From an uncultured Pseudobutyrivibrio sp. (GTDB lineage: Bacteria > Bacillota > Clostridia > Lachnospirales > Lachnospiraceae), in the NCBI GenBank assembly GCA_902775195.1, contig CACYLQ010000004.1:13011-67976 (forward strand): a DNA stretch of 54,966 bases. Direction: 5' to 3'. The position numbers and the translations under genes are program-made. This document shows, one piece after another, positions 1 through 8,656 of this stretch; within the stretch, counting starts at the first letter, position 1; each line of letters opens with the position of its first letter. The notes under the pieces are model-generated. The model was not told the DNA's origin. It saw nothing but the letters and a program-made list of their open reading frames with translations, and did not search any database.

Positions 1-435
1 GCAGCTATGGAGCTTCAGAATGCCCAAATGCAGATGCAGACCGAGGTAGATCGTATCCAGAATGACTACATGGAAAAACAGCTTCAAATGGAACGAGAAA
101 TCATAGAGATGTGTCTTCCTGTTTTTGAACACGTTTTTAATGTTGAACTTAGTGGTAAAAAGGATGTTTTATATCATCTTTTGGACCACTGCATTATGAA
201 AATAGAACGCACTGGCCAAATGCAAATAAAGGTTAGTGAAACAAATGCCGAATTTATAAAAGGCAAAAAGGAAGAAATTCAAGGAAAGGTTGGGGCAGAG
301 GTTGGCCTTGATATTATCGCGGACCCACTTTTGAATGACAGTCAATGTATCATAGAAACAGATGGGGGTATTTTTGATTGTAGCATTGATACGGAGTTAG
401 ATAATCTTATTAGACAAATAAGAGCCTTGAGTTAA
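1..435 (+). CDS. fliH: FliH, flagellar export ATPase regulator (5'-truncated by window edge)
   Basis: This is the C-terminal 144 residues of FliH, the peripheral stator of the flagellar type III export ATPase, which binds FliI and holds it at the export gate. The reading frame is open to the first base, so the true start lies upstream of the window. The visible N-terminal part is Gln/Glu/Met-rich and probably coiled coil. The C-terminal half ends with the family's signature: ADPLL, then a CIIET segment, then SIDTEL. The gene ends 12 nt before fliI, as in the B. subtilis fla/che operon. Identity rests on this C-terminal motif and on its place before fliI and fliJ. Confidence 0.9.
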   Translation, partial: AAMELQNAQMQMQTEVDRIQNDYMEKQLQMEREIIEMCLPVFEHVFNVELSGKKDVLYHLLDHCIMKIERTGQMQIKVSETNAEFIKGKKEEIQGKVGAEVGLDIIADPLLNDSQCIIETDGGIFDCSIDTELDNLIRQIRALS

Positions 436-447
436 GGAGAAGATAAT

Positions 448-1758
448 TTGGATGCGAATTCTTTAATGCAGCTTGTTGACAAAGATTATTTTAAATCTCT
501 TGGCAAGGTGGTTAAGGTAGTTGGACTTACAATTGAATCAGTGGGACCTGAGGCGAAGCTACGTGATTTGTGTGAAATCATAGTAGAGGGCTCTCAGGAG
601 AGAATAAAAGCAGAGGTTGTCGGATTTAAGGATAAACGTCTGCTTTTGATGCCTTATGAGAATGTTGAGGGAATAGGTGTTGGCTGTATGGTGGAAAACA
701 CTGGGCATCCACTGGGAGTTGCTGTAGGAAATGAGCTTTTGGGGCATCTTGTTGATGGACTAGGTGTGCCTTCAGATGTAGATGATTTAACTGGCTTTGA
801 AAATCTAGTAGAGTACCCTGCAGAGGCAGATCCACCTGACCCTATGTCCAGAGTTATTATCAAGGAACCACTTCCACTGGGAGTCAAGGCAGTAGATGGG
901 CTTATTACAGTTGGTAAGGGCCAAAGAATTGGAATATTTGCCGGCTCTGGTGTTGGTAAATCTACTCTTATGGGTATGTTTGCCAGAAATACAAAGGCTG
1001 AAATAAATGTTATTGCTCTTATTGGAGAGCGTGGCCGAGAGGTAAGAGAATTCGTAGAAAATGACTTAGGACCTGAAGGTATGGCTAGGTCAGTAGTAGT
1101 CTGCGCTACATCAGATAAGCCTGCTTTGATTAGAAAAAAGGCTGCTCTTACAGCAACAGCCATTGCAGAATATTTTAGAGACCAGGGAAAGGATGTCCTT
1201 CTTATGATGGACTCGCTGACACGTTTTTCAATGGCTCAGCGTGAAATAGGACTGGCATCAGGTGAACCTCCAGTTACAAGAGGCTATCCTCCTTCAGTTT
1301 ACTCTGAAATGCCTCGTCTTTTGGAGCGAGCAGGAAATTCGGCAGTTGGCTCTATAACTGGGTTGTATACAGTTTTAGTTGATGGTGATGATTTTAATGA
1401 ACCTATTACAGATACAGCCCGTTCTATTTTGGATGGACATATTATGCTTAACAGAAAGCTTGCCCAGAAAAATCATTATCCAGCCATTGATGTACTTCAA
1501 TCTATATCCAGAGTTATGTCTGCAGTTGCAAGCCCAGAGCATAAGGCAATTGCCGGAAAGCTTAAAAATGTTCTTGCAACATATCAGGAGGCTGAGGATT
1601 TGATTAACATTGGAGCATATAAAAATGGAACTAATAAATCCATCGATTATGCTATTAAAAAGATAGATGCAGTAAACGATTTCCTGCTTCAGCAAACTCA
1701 TGACAAGTTTGAGTATGATGATATCATCAGTCAGATGACAGCTATTTTTGATGAATAA
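448..1758 (+). CDS. fliI: FliI, flagellum-specific export ATPase
   Basis: FliI is the ATPase of the flagellar type III secretion apparatus. It acts at the cytoplasmic face of the basal body with FliH and FliJ. The 436-residue product has the F1-beta-like fold, a Walker A motif GSGVGKST near residue 169, the sequence GERGREV just after it, and a DSLTRF Walker B region. Length matches the family. The start is a TTG codon: AAGGAGA lies 7 nt upstream and no ATG fits. It sits between fliH and fliJ in the conserved order. The TTG start recurs at motA, fliM and the deacetylase gene. Confidence 0.97.
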   Translation: MDANSLMQLVDKDYFKSLGKVVKVVGLTIESVGPEAKLRDLCEIIVEGSQERIKAEVVGFKDKRLLLMPYENVEGIGVGCMVENTGHPLGVAVGNELLGHLVDGLGVPSDVDDLTGFENLVEYPAEADPPDPMSRVIIKEPLPLGVKAVDGLITVGKGQRIGIFAGSGVGKSTLMGMFARNTKAEINVIALIGERGREVREFVENDLGPEGMARSVVVCATSDKPALIRKKAALTATAIAEYFRDQGKDVLLMMDSLTRFSMAQREIGLASGEPPVTRGYPPSVYSEMPRLLERAGNSAVGSITGLYTVLVDGDDFNEPITDTARSILDGHIMLNRKLAQKNHYPAIDVLQSISRVMSAVASPEHKAIAGKLKNVLATYQEAEDLINIGAYKNGTNKSIDYAIKKIDAVNDFLLQQTHDKFEYDDIISQMTAIFDE

Positions 1759-1772
1759 TCAAGGAGGCGCCT

Positions 1773-2228
1773 ATGGCTAAATTCGTTTATAGGATGCAAA
1801 ACATCCTGGAATTAAAACAGAAAATTGAAGAGCAGGAAAAGGCGAATTTTGGCATGGCTACAGCCAGGTTTAATGAGGAGCAAAGAAAGCTGAGAGAGCT
1901 GATGATTAAGCAGGCTGGATATGAAAAGCAGCTTAGAGATTTATCTGTTGGTGAGATTAATATCAAAGAAATTAAAACCTGTAAAAATGCAATAACCTCT
2001 GTGAAGGTTGCTCTTAGAGAACAAATGATAGAGCTTTCCAAGGCACAAAAGGCTATGGAGAATGCCAGAAAGAGGTTAAATGATGTAATGATGGAACGAA
2101 AGATGCATGAAAAGCTTAGGGAGCATGCATTTGAAGAATTCTTAGACGAAATGGATTACGAAGAAAGCAAGGTTACTGATGAACTAGTTAGTTATTCGTA
2201 TTTTAATTCAGAAAAAGAGGAAGGATAA
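1773..2228 (+). CDS. fliJ: FliJ, flagellar export chaperone / ATPase central stalk
   Basis: This 151-residue, highly charged, almost wholly helical protein has long heptad-like stretches. Length and character are those of FliJ, which inserts into the FliI hexamer and escorts export chaperones to FlhA. FliJ sequences are poorly conserved, so the call rests mainly on the coiled-coil composition and on its position directly after fliI (14 nt gap) and before the ylxF-like gene. A strong ribosome-binding site AAGGAGG precedes the ATG. Confidence 0.88.
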   Translation: MAKFVYRMQNILELKQKIEEQEKANFGMATARFNEEQRKLRELMIKQAGYEKQLRDLSVGEINIKEIKTCKNAITSVKVALREQMIELSKAQKAMENARKRLNDVMMERKMHEKLREHAFEEFLDEMDYEESKVTDELVSYSYFNSEKEEG

Positions 2229-2231
2229 GTT

Positions 2232-3119
2232 ATGGCAGACGTTACAGAGACACAAGCAACAACCGAAGAGGTAGCAGATCCAAAGGCTGATAAGAAGGCG
2301 GCGAAAAAAGCAGAAAAGGAAGCCAAAAAAGAGGCGAAAAAAGCTGAAAAAGAAGCAAGAAAAGAAGCTCATAAAAATGGTGAAGTATATCCAGGTGACG
2401 ATGAACGACTGGGTGTTGTAGGAGGCCTTATTATGGCCTTTGTTGTACTACTTATCATTTTAATTTGGCTTGTTATTTTTGCGTTTTTAGTAAAGATGGA
2501 TGTTGGCGGATTTGGTTCAACAGTATTATTTCCTGTACTTAAGGATGTTCCATATGTTAATCAAATCCTTCCTGGTATAGAAGATTATATTCCACAGGAG
2601 GAAGAGGAAGAAATTCCTTACAAAACAGTAGAAGAAGCTGTCGTTAGAATTAAAGAGCTGGAGGTTGAGATAGAACAGCTTAAGCAGGAGGGAAGCGCAA
2701 ATAGCGACTATATTGCTGAGTTAGAGGCTGCATCTCAAGAGCTTGCAGAGTATAAAGCTAATGAGGCTGCTTTTGAAGAGGAAAAAGAAAAATTTTATGA
2801 AGAGGTTGTTTTTTCAGATAAAGCACCCGATATAAATGAATATAAGAGTTACTATGAGTCCATTGAGCCTGACAATGCTGAAGCTATTTACAAGCAGGTG
2901 GTTTCGCAGCTTCAAAAGGATGCTGAAATCGAAGACTATGTAAAGGTTTATTCTAGCATGAAGCCAAAGAATGCAGCCGCAATTTTTGATACCATGACTG
3001 ATGATTTTGATTTGGTTTGCGAGATTCTATCTTCTATGGATGCAGCAACCAGAGCCGATATCATTTCAGCTATGTCTACAGAAAATGCAGCTATCATTAC
3101 AAAGATGATGGAACCTTAG
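2232..3119 (+). CDS. YlxF/MotE-like flagellar-operon membrane protein with MgtE_N-like C-terminus
   Basis: This 295-residue protein has a Lys/Ala/Glu-rich N-terminus (about residues 10-50), one hydrophobic membrane segment (about 58-90), and an acidic coiled coil (about 125-190). A helical C-terminal domain (about 200-295) has the paired 'SxMKPKNAAAIFDTM' type repeats seen in the MgtE N-terminal domain. Proteins of this build are encoded between fliJ and fliK in many Firmicutes (YlxF in B. subtilis). Related MotE proteins in alphaproteobacteria act in stator assembly. It lies 3 nt after fliJ. The function here is unproven, but a basal-body or stator-associated role is likely. It lacks the MgtE channel, so it is not a magnesium transporter. 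Confidence 0.75.
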   Translation: MADVTETQATTEEVADPKADKKAAKKAEKEAKKEAKKAEKEARKEAHKNGEVYPGDDERLGVVGGLIMAFVVLLIILIWLVIFAFLVKMDVGGFGSTVLFPVLKDVPYVNQILPGIEDYIPQEEEEEIPYKTVEEAVVRIKELEVEIEQLKQEGSANSDYIAELEAASQELAEYKANEAAFEEEKEKFYEEVVFSDKAPDINEYKSYYESIEPDNAEAIYKQVVSQLQKDAEIEDYVKVYSSMKPKNAAAIFDTMTDDFDLVCEILSSMDAATRADIISAMSTENAAIITKMMEP

Positions 3120-3170
3120 AATTCTTATATAGCAGCTTGAAAACATAATATGTAGAAAGGAGGACAGTGC

Positions 3171-4634
3171 ATGACAAGTAGCAATGTTTCGAATTTGCTG
3201 GTGCAGGTAAAGAGCATTAATGTTGAGATGCAGTCCGCGAAGACTGGCCCACAAAATGCCGCCCTATTCGAAAAGACCTTGAAGCTGGCAGGAACAAATG
3301 CTGGCGATTCAATGGCTACTTCTTCAAATGTCAAAGGAACTCAGCCAGATTTGAAGGAACCAAATCAGACTAAGCAGCTTTCAACCACAACTGACAAAAA
3401 GCCGGAAATGGTAGATAGCAAGCCTGAAGTAAGGGAAGATACTTCAAAGACGGTTTCTAAAATCGAAGAAGCAATTGAGGAAGTTAAAGAAGTCATTGAA
3501 GAAGAGCTTGGTGTTACCGAAGAGGACATCGAAAAGGTCTTAGAATTTCTTGGATTTACTATCATGGATTTGTTTAACCCTCAAAATCTATCTCAGGTAG
3601 TTGCGAAGCTTACAGGAGAAGATGAATCCATCACAATGGTGATGAGTGAGGAATTTAAAACAATTCTTGATACTGTAAACGAGCTTACAAACCAGCTATT
3701 CAATGAAACTAATAAATCCTTTGAAGAATTAAAGGAGATTTTTACTTCTTTCACACCTGATGCTGAAGTGGAGGTAGAACCACAGATTACTGAAAGGATA
3801 ACAGAGGGAACGGAAAACAAAGATACTGTTATTTTTGATGAGGATGTTGTTGATGAAACAATAGTCGTTCAACCAAAGATGGAAGTGAAGGAAGAAAAAG
3901 CTGAGGTTTCAAAGGAAGCTTCAGTTACTGACACTGATTCTACAGAAGAGTTAACACCTGTTAAGATTTCAAATTCTAACGAACCAGACAAGTCATCTGA
4001 CAACAATGCAGATGATAAGCCTTCATTCAAAAAAGAATTTGATGCTACTTCTAAGGTGGAAACAAAGACCGAAATCAAACCAGAGGGAATGATTTTTGCT
4101 GAGCCAAAGGTTGAGGTACAGTTTTCTGCTGAAAAACAGATCGTTTCCCTTCCAACAGGAGAAACAGTTACAGCAGATGAGATTGTTAATCAGCTGGTTG
4201 AGCAGGCAAAGGTTTTAACTAATGCAGAATCAACTACCATGGAAATGACATTAAATCCTGAAGGATTAGGAAAAATTTTCATGGAGGTAACACAAAGAGG
4301 AAATGAAATCACTGCAAAGATTTTCACAGAAAATGATGCAGTGAAGCAGGCTTTAGAAAGCCAGATGGCAGCTCTTAAGCTTGAAATGAACAATAGCTCT
4401 ACAAAGGTTACTTCAATCGAAGTATCAGTTGGTACTCACGAATTTGAAAGAAACCTTGAAGAAGATGCCAGAAATCAACGTGAGCGTCAGGAGCAGGAAC
4501 ATCAGTCTCGTAAGCAGACAAGGGGAATTAATCTGAACAGCTTAGATTCGCTTTCAGGATTAATGTCTGATGAGGAGATATTGATAGCTCAGATGATGCA
4601 GGATAACGGAAACTCGTTAGATTATAAGGCATAG
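3171..4634 (+). CDS. fliK: FliK, flagellar hook-length control protein
   Basis: FliK is the secreted molecular ruler that sets hook length and switches export specificity through FlhB. The 487-residue product has a long, low-complexity, Ser/Thr/Glu/Lys-rich middle region (about 50-330) and a conserved C-terminal Flg_hook domain (about 340-430). The key segment there reads MTLNPEGLGKIFMEV, followed by KQALESQMAALK. The extreme C-terminus is Gln/Glu/Arg-rich. It sits between the ylxF-like gene and flgD, as in Bacillus. The ATG at 3171 is preceded by AAAGGAGG. The acidic linker makes homology weak outside the C-terminal domain. Confidence 0.9.
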   Translation: MTSSNVSNLLVQVKSINVEMQSAKTGPQNAALFEKTLKLAGTNAGDSMATSSNVKGTQPDLKEPNQTKQLSTTTDKKPEMVDSKPEVREDTSKTVSKIEEAIEEVKEVIEEELGVTEEDIEKVLEFLGFTIMDLFNPQNLSQVVAKLTGEDESITMVMSEEFKTILDTVNELTNQLFNETNKSFEELKEIFTSFTPDAEVEVEPQITERITEGTENKDTVIFDEDVVDETIVVQPKMEVKEEKAEVSKEASVTDTDSTEELTPVKISNSNEPDKSSDNNADDKPSFKKEFDATSKVETKTEIKPEGMIFAEPKVEVQFSAEKQIVSLPTGETVTADEIVNQLVEQAKVLTNAESTTMEMTLNPEGLGKIFMEVTQRGNEITAKIFTENDAVKQALESQMAALKLEMNNSSTKVTSIEVSVGTHEFERNLEEDARNQRERQEQEHQSRKQTRGINLNSLDSLSGLMSDEEILIAQMMQDNGNSLDYKA

Positions 4635-4651
4635 CGGGGAGGAGGAATTAA

Positions 4652-5419
4652 ATGGCAGATGCAGTAAAGCTAGACCTTGTTGGTGGCGTAACTAATGGTC
4701 AATATAAAAAGACTGAAGCGTCACAGGAGGCTACAAAAAGTAATACTACTACATCCACATCTAAAACGAAGGACGCAAAAAGTACCGAATATAATCAGGA
4801 TATGTTTTTACAGCTTCTAGTAGCTGAAATGCAATATCAGGATCCATTACAACCAACAGATAATAGCCAATATGTTGCACAGCTTGCATCATTTACACAG
4901 ATTGAAGCCATCCAAAATGTTCAATCTGGTATGGAAAATATCGAAGGCAATAGCTTAGTAGGCAATTATGTAACATTAAACGTTAATGGAAAAGAAATAA
5001 GCGGTCTTGTAGACTTCGTTCAGAAGGATGACGAAAAGGGATTAATGGTATCTGTTAATGGTGAGCTTTATGAGAAATCGAAGATTACATCAGTAGTGGA
5101 TGGCGAATACTACATGTCTAAATATGTAGCAAGCTTATTTGAAGATGTAATGAAAAAGCTTCCTAGCAAAGAGCAGATTACTGTTAAGGATGGAGAAATT
5201 GTTGAAACAGCAATCGGTTATTTTAACGCATTAAGTGACTATCCACGTTCACAAAGCTTTATAAAGGATTTTGATAAGCTGTATCAGAAGTATATAGATT
5301 CTATTACACAGTATTCAAACCTAATAAATGCAGTTCAAAATGCCGATAAAGGAAATGAAGCTACTTCTGAAGGAACAGAAGAAGCTAAGGAAGAACCCGT
5401 TAAGGAAGTTGAAGCTTAG
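4652..5419 (+). CDS. flgD: FlgD, flagellar hook-cap (scaffolding) protein
   Basis: FlgD caps the growing hook so that FlgE subunits polymerise. The conserved N-terminal segment (about residues 45-95) contains the signature QDMFLQLLVAEMQYQDPLQP followed by SQYVAQLASFTQ. A short beta-rich part follows (about 105-155). The C-terminal 100 residues are unusual: a helical region with a Pro/Ser-rich turn (SDYPRSQSF) and an acidic tail, instead of the usual compact Ig/tudor-like ending. GGGGAGGAGG precedes the ATG. The next gene follows after 11 nt. Confidence 0.93.
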   Translation: MADAVKLDLVGGVTNGQYKKTEASQEATKSNTTTSTSKTKDAKSTEYNQDMFLQLLVAEMQYQDPLQPTDNSQYVAQLASFTQIEAIQNVQSGMENIEGNSLVGNYVTLNVNGKEISGLVDFVQKDDEKGLMVSVNGELYEKSKITSVVDGEYYMSKYVASLFEDVMKKLPSKEQITVKDGEIVETAIGYFNALSDYPRSQSFIKDFDKLYQKYIDSITQYSNLINAVQNADKGNEATSEGTEEAKEEPVKEVEA

Positions 5420-5430
5420 GAGAGGGATAT

Positions 5431-5832
5431 ATGAGTAATATTAGTATTAATCCAAACTTTACCTCCATAGAGCAGGTTGCTGGAACATACCTTAATCCAG
5501 CTGCTGAGGCTAGACCTCTTGGCAATCTTAACGGCGCAAGCTTTGAAGATATTTTTAAGCAGAAGCTTGAAAGTGCTTCTGAACTAAAATTCTCTAAGCA
5601 TGCAACCCAAAGGCTTGATGATAGAAATATCACTTTATCAGAAGAACAGTCTCTTAGATTGGAAGAGGGTGTTCAAAAGGCACAGGCTAAGGGTATAACT
5701 GATTCTCTTGTTTTAGTAGATACACTTGCATTCATCGTAAATGTACCTAATCAGACAGTTGTAACTGCTATGGATCAGACTGAATCAGAAGAGAACATTT
5801 TTACAAATATTGACGGTGCTGTAATAGTTTAG
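5431..5832 (+). CDS. Small flagellar-operon protein (TIGR02530 / flg_new family)
   Basis: This is a 133-residue protein found in flagellar operons of many Firmicutes and spirochaetes between flgD and flgE. The recognisable core (about residues 50-110) begins with FSKHATQRLDDRNI and continues to a DSLVLVDTLAFIVNV segment, characteristic of the family. Its molecular role is not established, and a part in hook assembly is inferred only from position. GGAGAGG precedes the ATG. A hairpin-rich gap of 76 nt separates it from flgE. Confidence 0.8.
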   Translation: MSNISINPNFTSIEQVAGTYLNPAAEARPLGNLNGASFEDIFKQKLESASELKFSKHATQRLDDRNITLSEEQSLRLEEGVQKAQAKGITDSLVLVDTLAFIVNVPNQTVVTAMDQTESEENIFTNIDGAVIV

Positions 5833-5852
5833 CTGGACCTTATGGAAGCTAA

Positions 5853-5886
5853 TTGCCCCTGACTGACAGATGGGGCAACACAGTCA
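5853..5886 (+). promoter_or_regulatory. Hairpin with alternative pairings in the flgE leader
   Basis: TTGCCCC (5853-5859) and GGGGCAA (5872-5878) form a perfect 7-bp stem with a 12-nt loop. TGACTG (5860-5865) inside that loop can instead pair with CAGTCA (5881-5886). Forming the second stem would exclude the first. The structures end just before the flgE ribosome-binding site GAGGAGG (5893-5899). There is no U-tract, so it is not an intrinsic terminator. An RNA stability or translation-control element is possible, but this is inference. Confidence 0.4.
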
Positions 5887-5908
5887 CCTTTTGAGGAGGT
5901 CATTCATT

Positions 5909-7576
5909 ATGATGAGATCACTTTTCTCTGGCGTGGCTGGTCTTAAGACACACCAGACAAAAATGGATGTTATTGGTAATAACATCTCTAACGTTAACAC
6001 AGTTGCGTTCAAATCATCTTCAACCACTTTTTCTGATATTATGTATCAGACAACTTCACAGGCATCTGGAGCTACAGAAACACGTGGTGGTGTTAATGCC
6101 AAGCAGATAGGTCTTGGTGTTACTAACGGTGCTACAAAGATTTCCGTTACATCATCTGGTGCAGCCCAGTCAACTGGCGATGCTCTTGATATAAGATTAT
6201 CAGATACAAATACTACAAACTTTTTTATAGTTAATAATGGCTCTGAAAACGTGTTTACAAGAGCTGGTTCATTCTACATTGATGGAAATGGTAACCTTGC
6301 CATGACTACAACTGGTTACCTTGTAATGGGCTGGCAGGTTGATGCACAGAACCCTTCTGTAATCAACAAAAACACTGTAACACCTCTTAGAGTTATGCAG
6401 CCAGCAAATCTTACATCGCCTCCAGAAGCTACAACAGAGGCTAGCTTCAGTGGCGTACTTGATAAATATGATTCCCAGTTTAGTTCATCTAGTGGTTACG
6501 CTCGTTCATTCACTATTTATGATAACCTTGGATACTCTTATACAGCCAAATTTGCTATTAAGCTAGAAGATGCAACAACTGGAAAATATACTATCAATTT
6601 GACAGGCGTTTATGACACAAACAATAAAAATATACTTGCTGATTATTTGAATGCTGGAAACACCATGGATACTATTTTTGGTGGCGACAATACAGAAAAA
6701 TTTACAAAGACATATCCAGCAGGTACAGGTGTAACAACAACTGGAAATGCTAATAGTATCAATTATAATGGCGTTACTTACACCTATAATCAAAGTACAA
6801 AAACTTTTGATAATACAGATGCAGGCGGTACTACAACCTCATTAACACTTGCACAGGTTTGTGGTGTGGAGGATGATACTGCTGTAACAGCTGTTACTTG
6901 TACAACAGATGTCGATGGAAATGTAGAATTCATAATTGATTATGCAGCTTCTGTATTACAGTTTGATACAAAAGAAGGTAACCTTATTTATGCAGGAAAT
7001 AAAGGAGAGAAGACCATCACTCTTCATACATCTCTTTTAGGACCTAATACAAGTATTGTTGATCCATTAGAGGGTGATAATATCAACAGAGCGTTGTCTG
7101 ATATTCAGATTGATTTTTCTCAGCTCCTTGCCTATGACAATGGCGGTACATCAACAGCTGTTGCAAACAGAGGTGTTCCTGATGGAACAGTTATGCGTGG
7201 CGAAGGTAAGAAGCTTGGTACCATGACAGGACTTTCAGTTTCTAATGATGGTAGAATCTACGGCTCTTACTCAAATGGTAATACAGTTCTTTTGGGACAG
7301 ATTGCAGCTGCACAGTTTGCTAATGCATCAGGTCTTGAAGAAATCGGTAACAACTGTTACAAGACAACACTTAACTCTGGTGAATTCGACGGAATCGGTG
7401 TAGATATTTCTGCTGATGGTTCATCTATGAACACAGGTCAGCTTGAAATGGCTAACGTAGACCTTTCTGCTGAATTTACAGATATGATTACTACACAGCG
7501 TGGTTTCCAGGCTAACTCACGTATCATTACAGTATCAGATACAATGCTTGAGGAACTTATAAATCTTAAGAGATAA
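5909..7576 (+). CDS. flgE: FlgE, flagellar hook protein
   Basis: FlgE forms the hook. The N-terminus begins MMRSLFSGVAGLK and continues with DVIGNNISNVNT, the conserved D0 domain of hook and rod proteins. The C-terminus has EMANVDLSAEFTDMI and then TQRGFQANSRII, the matching C-terminal D0 helix. The ATG at 5909 is chosen because GAGGAGG lies 9 nt upstream and the family starts here; the ATG at 5912 is an alternative. At about 555 residues it is longer than classical FlgE (about 400). The extra length is Thr/Asn-rich sequence in the variable surface-exposed middle (about residues 180-400). A strong terminator follows directly. Confidence 0.95.
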   Translation: MMRSLFSGVAGLKTHQTKMDVIGNNISNVNTVAFKSSSTTFSDIMYQTTSQASGATETRGGVNAKQIGLGVTNGATKISVTSSGAAQSTGDALDIRLSDTNTTNFFIVNNGSENVFTRAGSFYIDGNGNLAMTTTGYLVMGWQVDAQNPSVINKNTVTPLRVMQPANLTSPPEATTEASFSGVLDKYDSQFSSSSGYARSFTIYDNLGYSYTAKFAIKLEDATTGKYTINLTGVYDTNNKNILADYLNAGNTMDTIFGGDNTEKFTKTYPAGTGVTTTGNANSINYNGVTYTYNQSTKTFDNTDAGGTTTSLTLAQVCGVEDDTAVTAVTCTTDVDGNVEFIIDYAASVLQFDTKEGNLIYAGNKGEKTITLHTSLLGPNTSIVDPLEGDNINRALSDIQIDFSQLLAYDNGGTSTAVANRGVPDGTVMRGEGKKLGTMTGLSVSNDGRIYGSYSNGNTVLLGQIAAAQFANASGLEEIGNNCYKTTLNSGEFDGIGVDISADGSSMNTGQLEMANVDLSAEFTDMITTQRGFQANSRIITVSDTMLEELINLKR

Positions 7577-7604
7577 TCGCTGAGTAAATAATTAAGTATT
7601 AATA

Positions 7605-7644
7605 AAACAGATTGTAGCTATCAAGCGTTACAATCTGTTTTTTT
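7605..7644 (+). terminator. Intrinsic terminator after flgE
   Basis: AAACAGATTGTA (7605-7616) pairs perfectly with TACAATCTGTTT (7629-7640) across a 12-nt loop. A run of seven T (7638-7644) overlaps the 3' arm. This is a strong rho-independent terminator and splits the flagellar cluster between flgE and motA. Confidence 0.88.
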
Positions 7645-7753
7645 ATTCTTCAAAATTGTGTAGAAAAATTCTAAACATTTTGTGAATATTCTATATTTAG
7701 TGGTTAGGACATGGAAAAAACACAATAATATGAGAGGATTTTATGTATAAAAG

Positions 7754-7782
7754 TAGACAATAAACCTTAAATCTAGTAAAAT
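7754..7782 (+). promoter_or_regulatory. Candidate sigma-A promoter for motA and downstream genes
   Basis: TAGACA (7754-7759) and TAAAAT (7777-7782) are separated by 17 nt. Each matches five of six positions of the sigma-70 type consensus. It lies between the flgE terminator and motA in a 282-nt AT-rich gap (7577-7858) that holds no other gene. No sigma-D type pair (TAAA with a CCGATA box) was seen in the gap. The predicted start would leave a leader of about 70 nt. Confidence 0.5.
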
Positions 7783-7858
7783 AAACACAAAAGTTAAAAC
7801 GCGTAATTCCATACAATTTGGCTAGATTTCACTAAAATTTTACGGGGTGGTGAGAGTT

Positions 7859-8656
7859 TTGGATATAGCTTCTTTAGCTGGTTTGGTACTGGGTGTAGTA
7901 ATGGTTATCTTCGGAATCGTTTCATCCGGTGGTGTCGCAGCCATGGCAAACTTTATAGACGTTCCATCAGTTATTATCACAATTGGTGGTTCTTTGTCAT
8001 CCTGCATGGCCTGTAATAAGATGGCAGACTTTATCGGTGGCTTGAAGGGTATCACATTAGCTATCAATGAACCAAAGGTTGTCAGCCCAGCCGACAGTAT
8101 TTCTCAAATCATTAATTTAGCCAATATTTCCAGAAAAGAAGGTATATTAGCTCTTGAAGAAGCAGCACATAGTATAGATGATGAATTCCTGAAAAAGGGA
8201 ATTAACTTAGTAGTAGATGGTACAGATCCTGAATTAGTTAGAGCAATTCTAGAAACGGATCTAGACAACATGGAAGCCAGACATAAAGTAACTATAAACT
8301 TCTGGTCTAAATGGGGTGAAATGGGACCTGCATGGGGAATGATTGGAACCCTGGTTGGACTGGTAAACATGTTAAAGAACCTGGAAGATGCATCTACCAT
8401 CGGACCTAACATGGCCGTTGCCTTGCTTACTACACTTTATGGTTCTTTGATTGCTAACTGGTTAACAGGTCCAATTGGTACCAAGCTTGGTGTTAACAGT
8501 GGACTTGAAACAATGTCAAAGAGTATTACAGTGGAAGGCTTGCTTTCAATTCAAGCAGGTGAAAACCCACGAGTAATAGAAGAAAAGCTTAAATCATTCT
8601 TGCCACCTTCAGCACGTGAAGGTATCGGTGGAGGTAATGGAGGAGGTGAAGGCTAA
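7859..8656 (+). CDS. motA: MotA, flagellar stator ion-channel subunit
   Basis: MotA is the cytoplasmic-torque half of the stator, a four-TM protein that forms the ion channel with MotB and pushes on FliG. Membrane segments are visible at about residues 3-23, 33-52, 150-170 and 180-205. The conserved segment MGPAWGMIGTLVGLV is followed by GPNMAVALLTTLYGS, as in the family. TTG at 7859 is taken as the start: GGTGGTGAG lies just upstream, and MDIASL matches family N-termini. A GTG at 7847 or 7850 would be an alternative. The C-terminus is Gly-rich. It overlaps motB by one base (TAATG). Confidence 0.93.
   Translation: MDIASLAGLVLGVVMVIFGIVSSGGVAAMANFIDVPSVIITIGGSLSSCMACNKMADFIGGLKGITLAINEPKVVSPADSISQIINLANISRKEGILALEEAAHSIDDEFLKKGINLVVDGTDPELVRAILETDLDNMEARHKVTINFWSKWGEMGPAWGMIGTLVGLVNMLKNLEDASTIGPNMAVALLTTLYGSLIANWLTGPIGTKLGVNSGLETMSKSITVEGLLSIQAGENPRVIEEKLKSFLPPSAREGIGGGNGGGEG

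Noticed and set aside
654..1163. Long - strand reading frame opposite fliI, and similar antisense frames such as 29187-29693 (rpsB) and 40067-40603 (polC).
   Set aside because: They are mirror images of strongly conserved + strand genes, without ribosome-binding sites or recognisable motifs.
2232..3119. Magnesium transporter MgtE.
   Set aside because: Only an MgtE_N-like helical domain is present, with one membrane segment and no channel domain. The gene is in the flagellar ylxF position.
5833..5908. GEMM-type c-di-GMP riboswitch ahead of flgE.
   Set aside because: The conserved GEMM core sequences are not present, and only short hairpins are seen.
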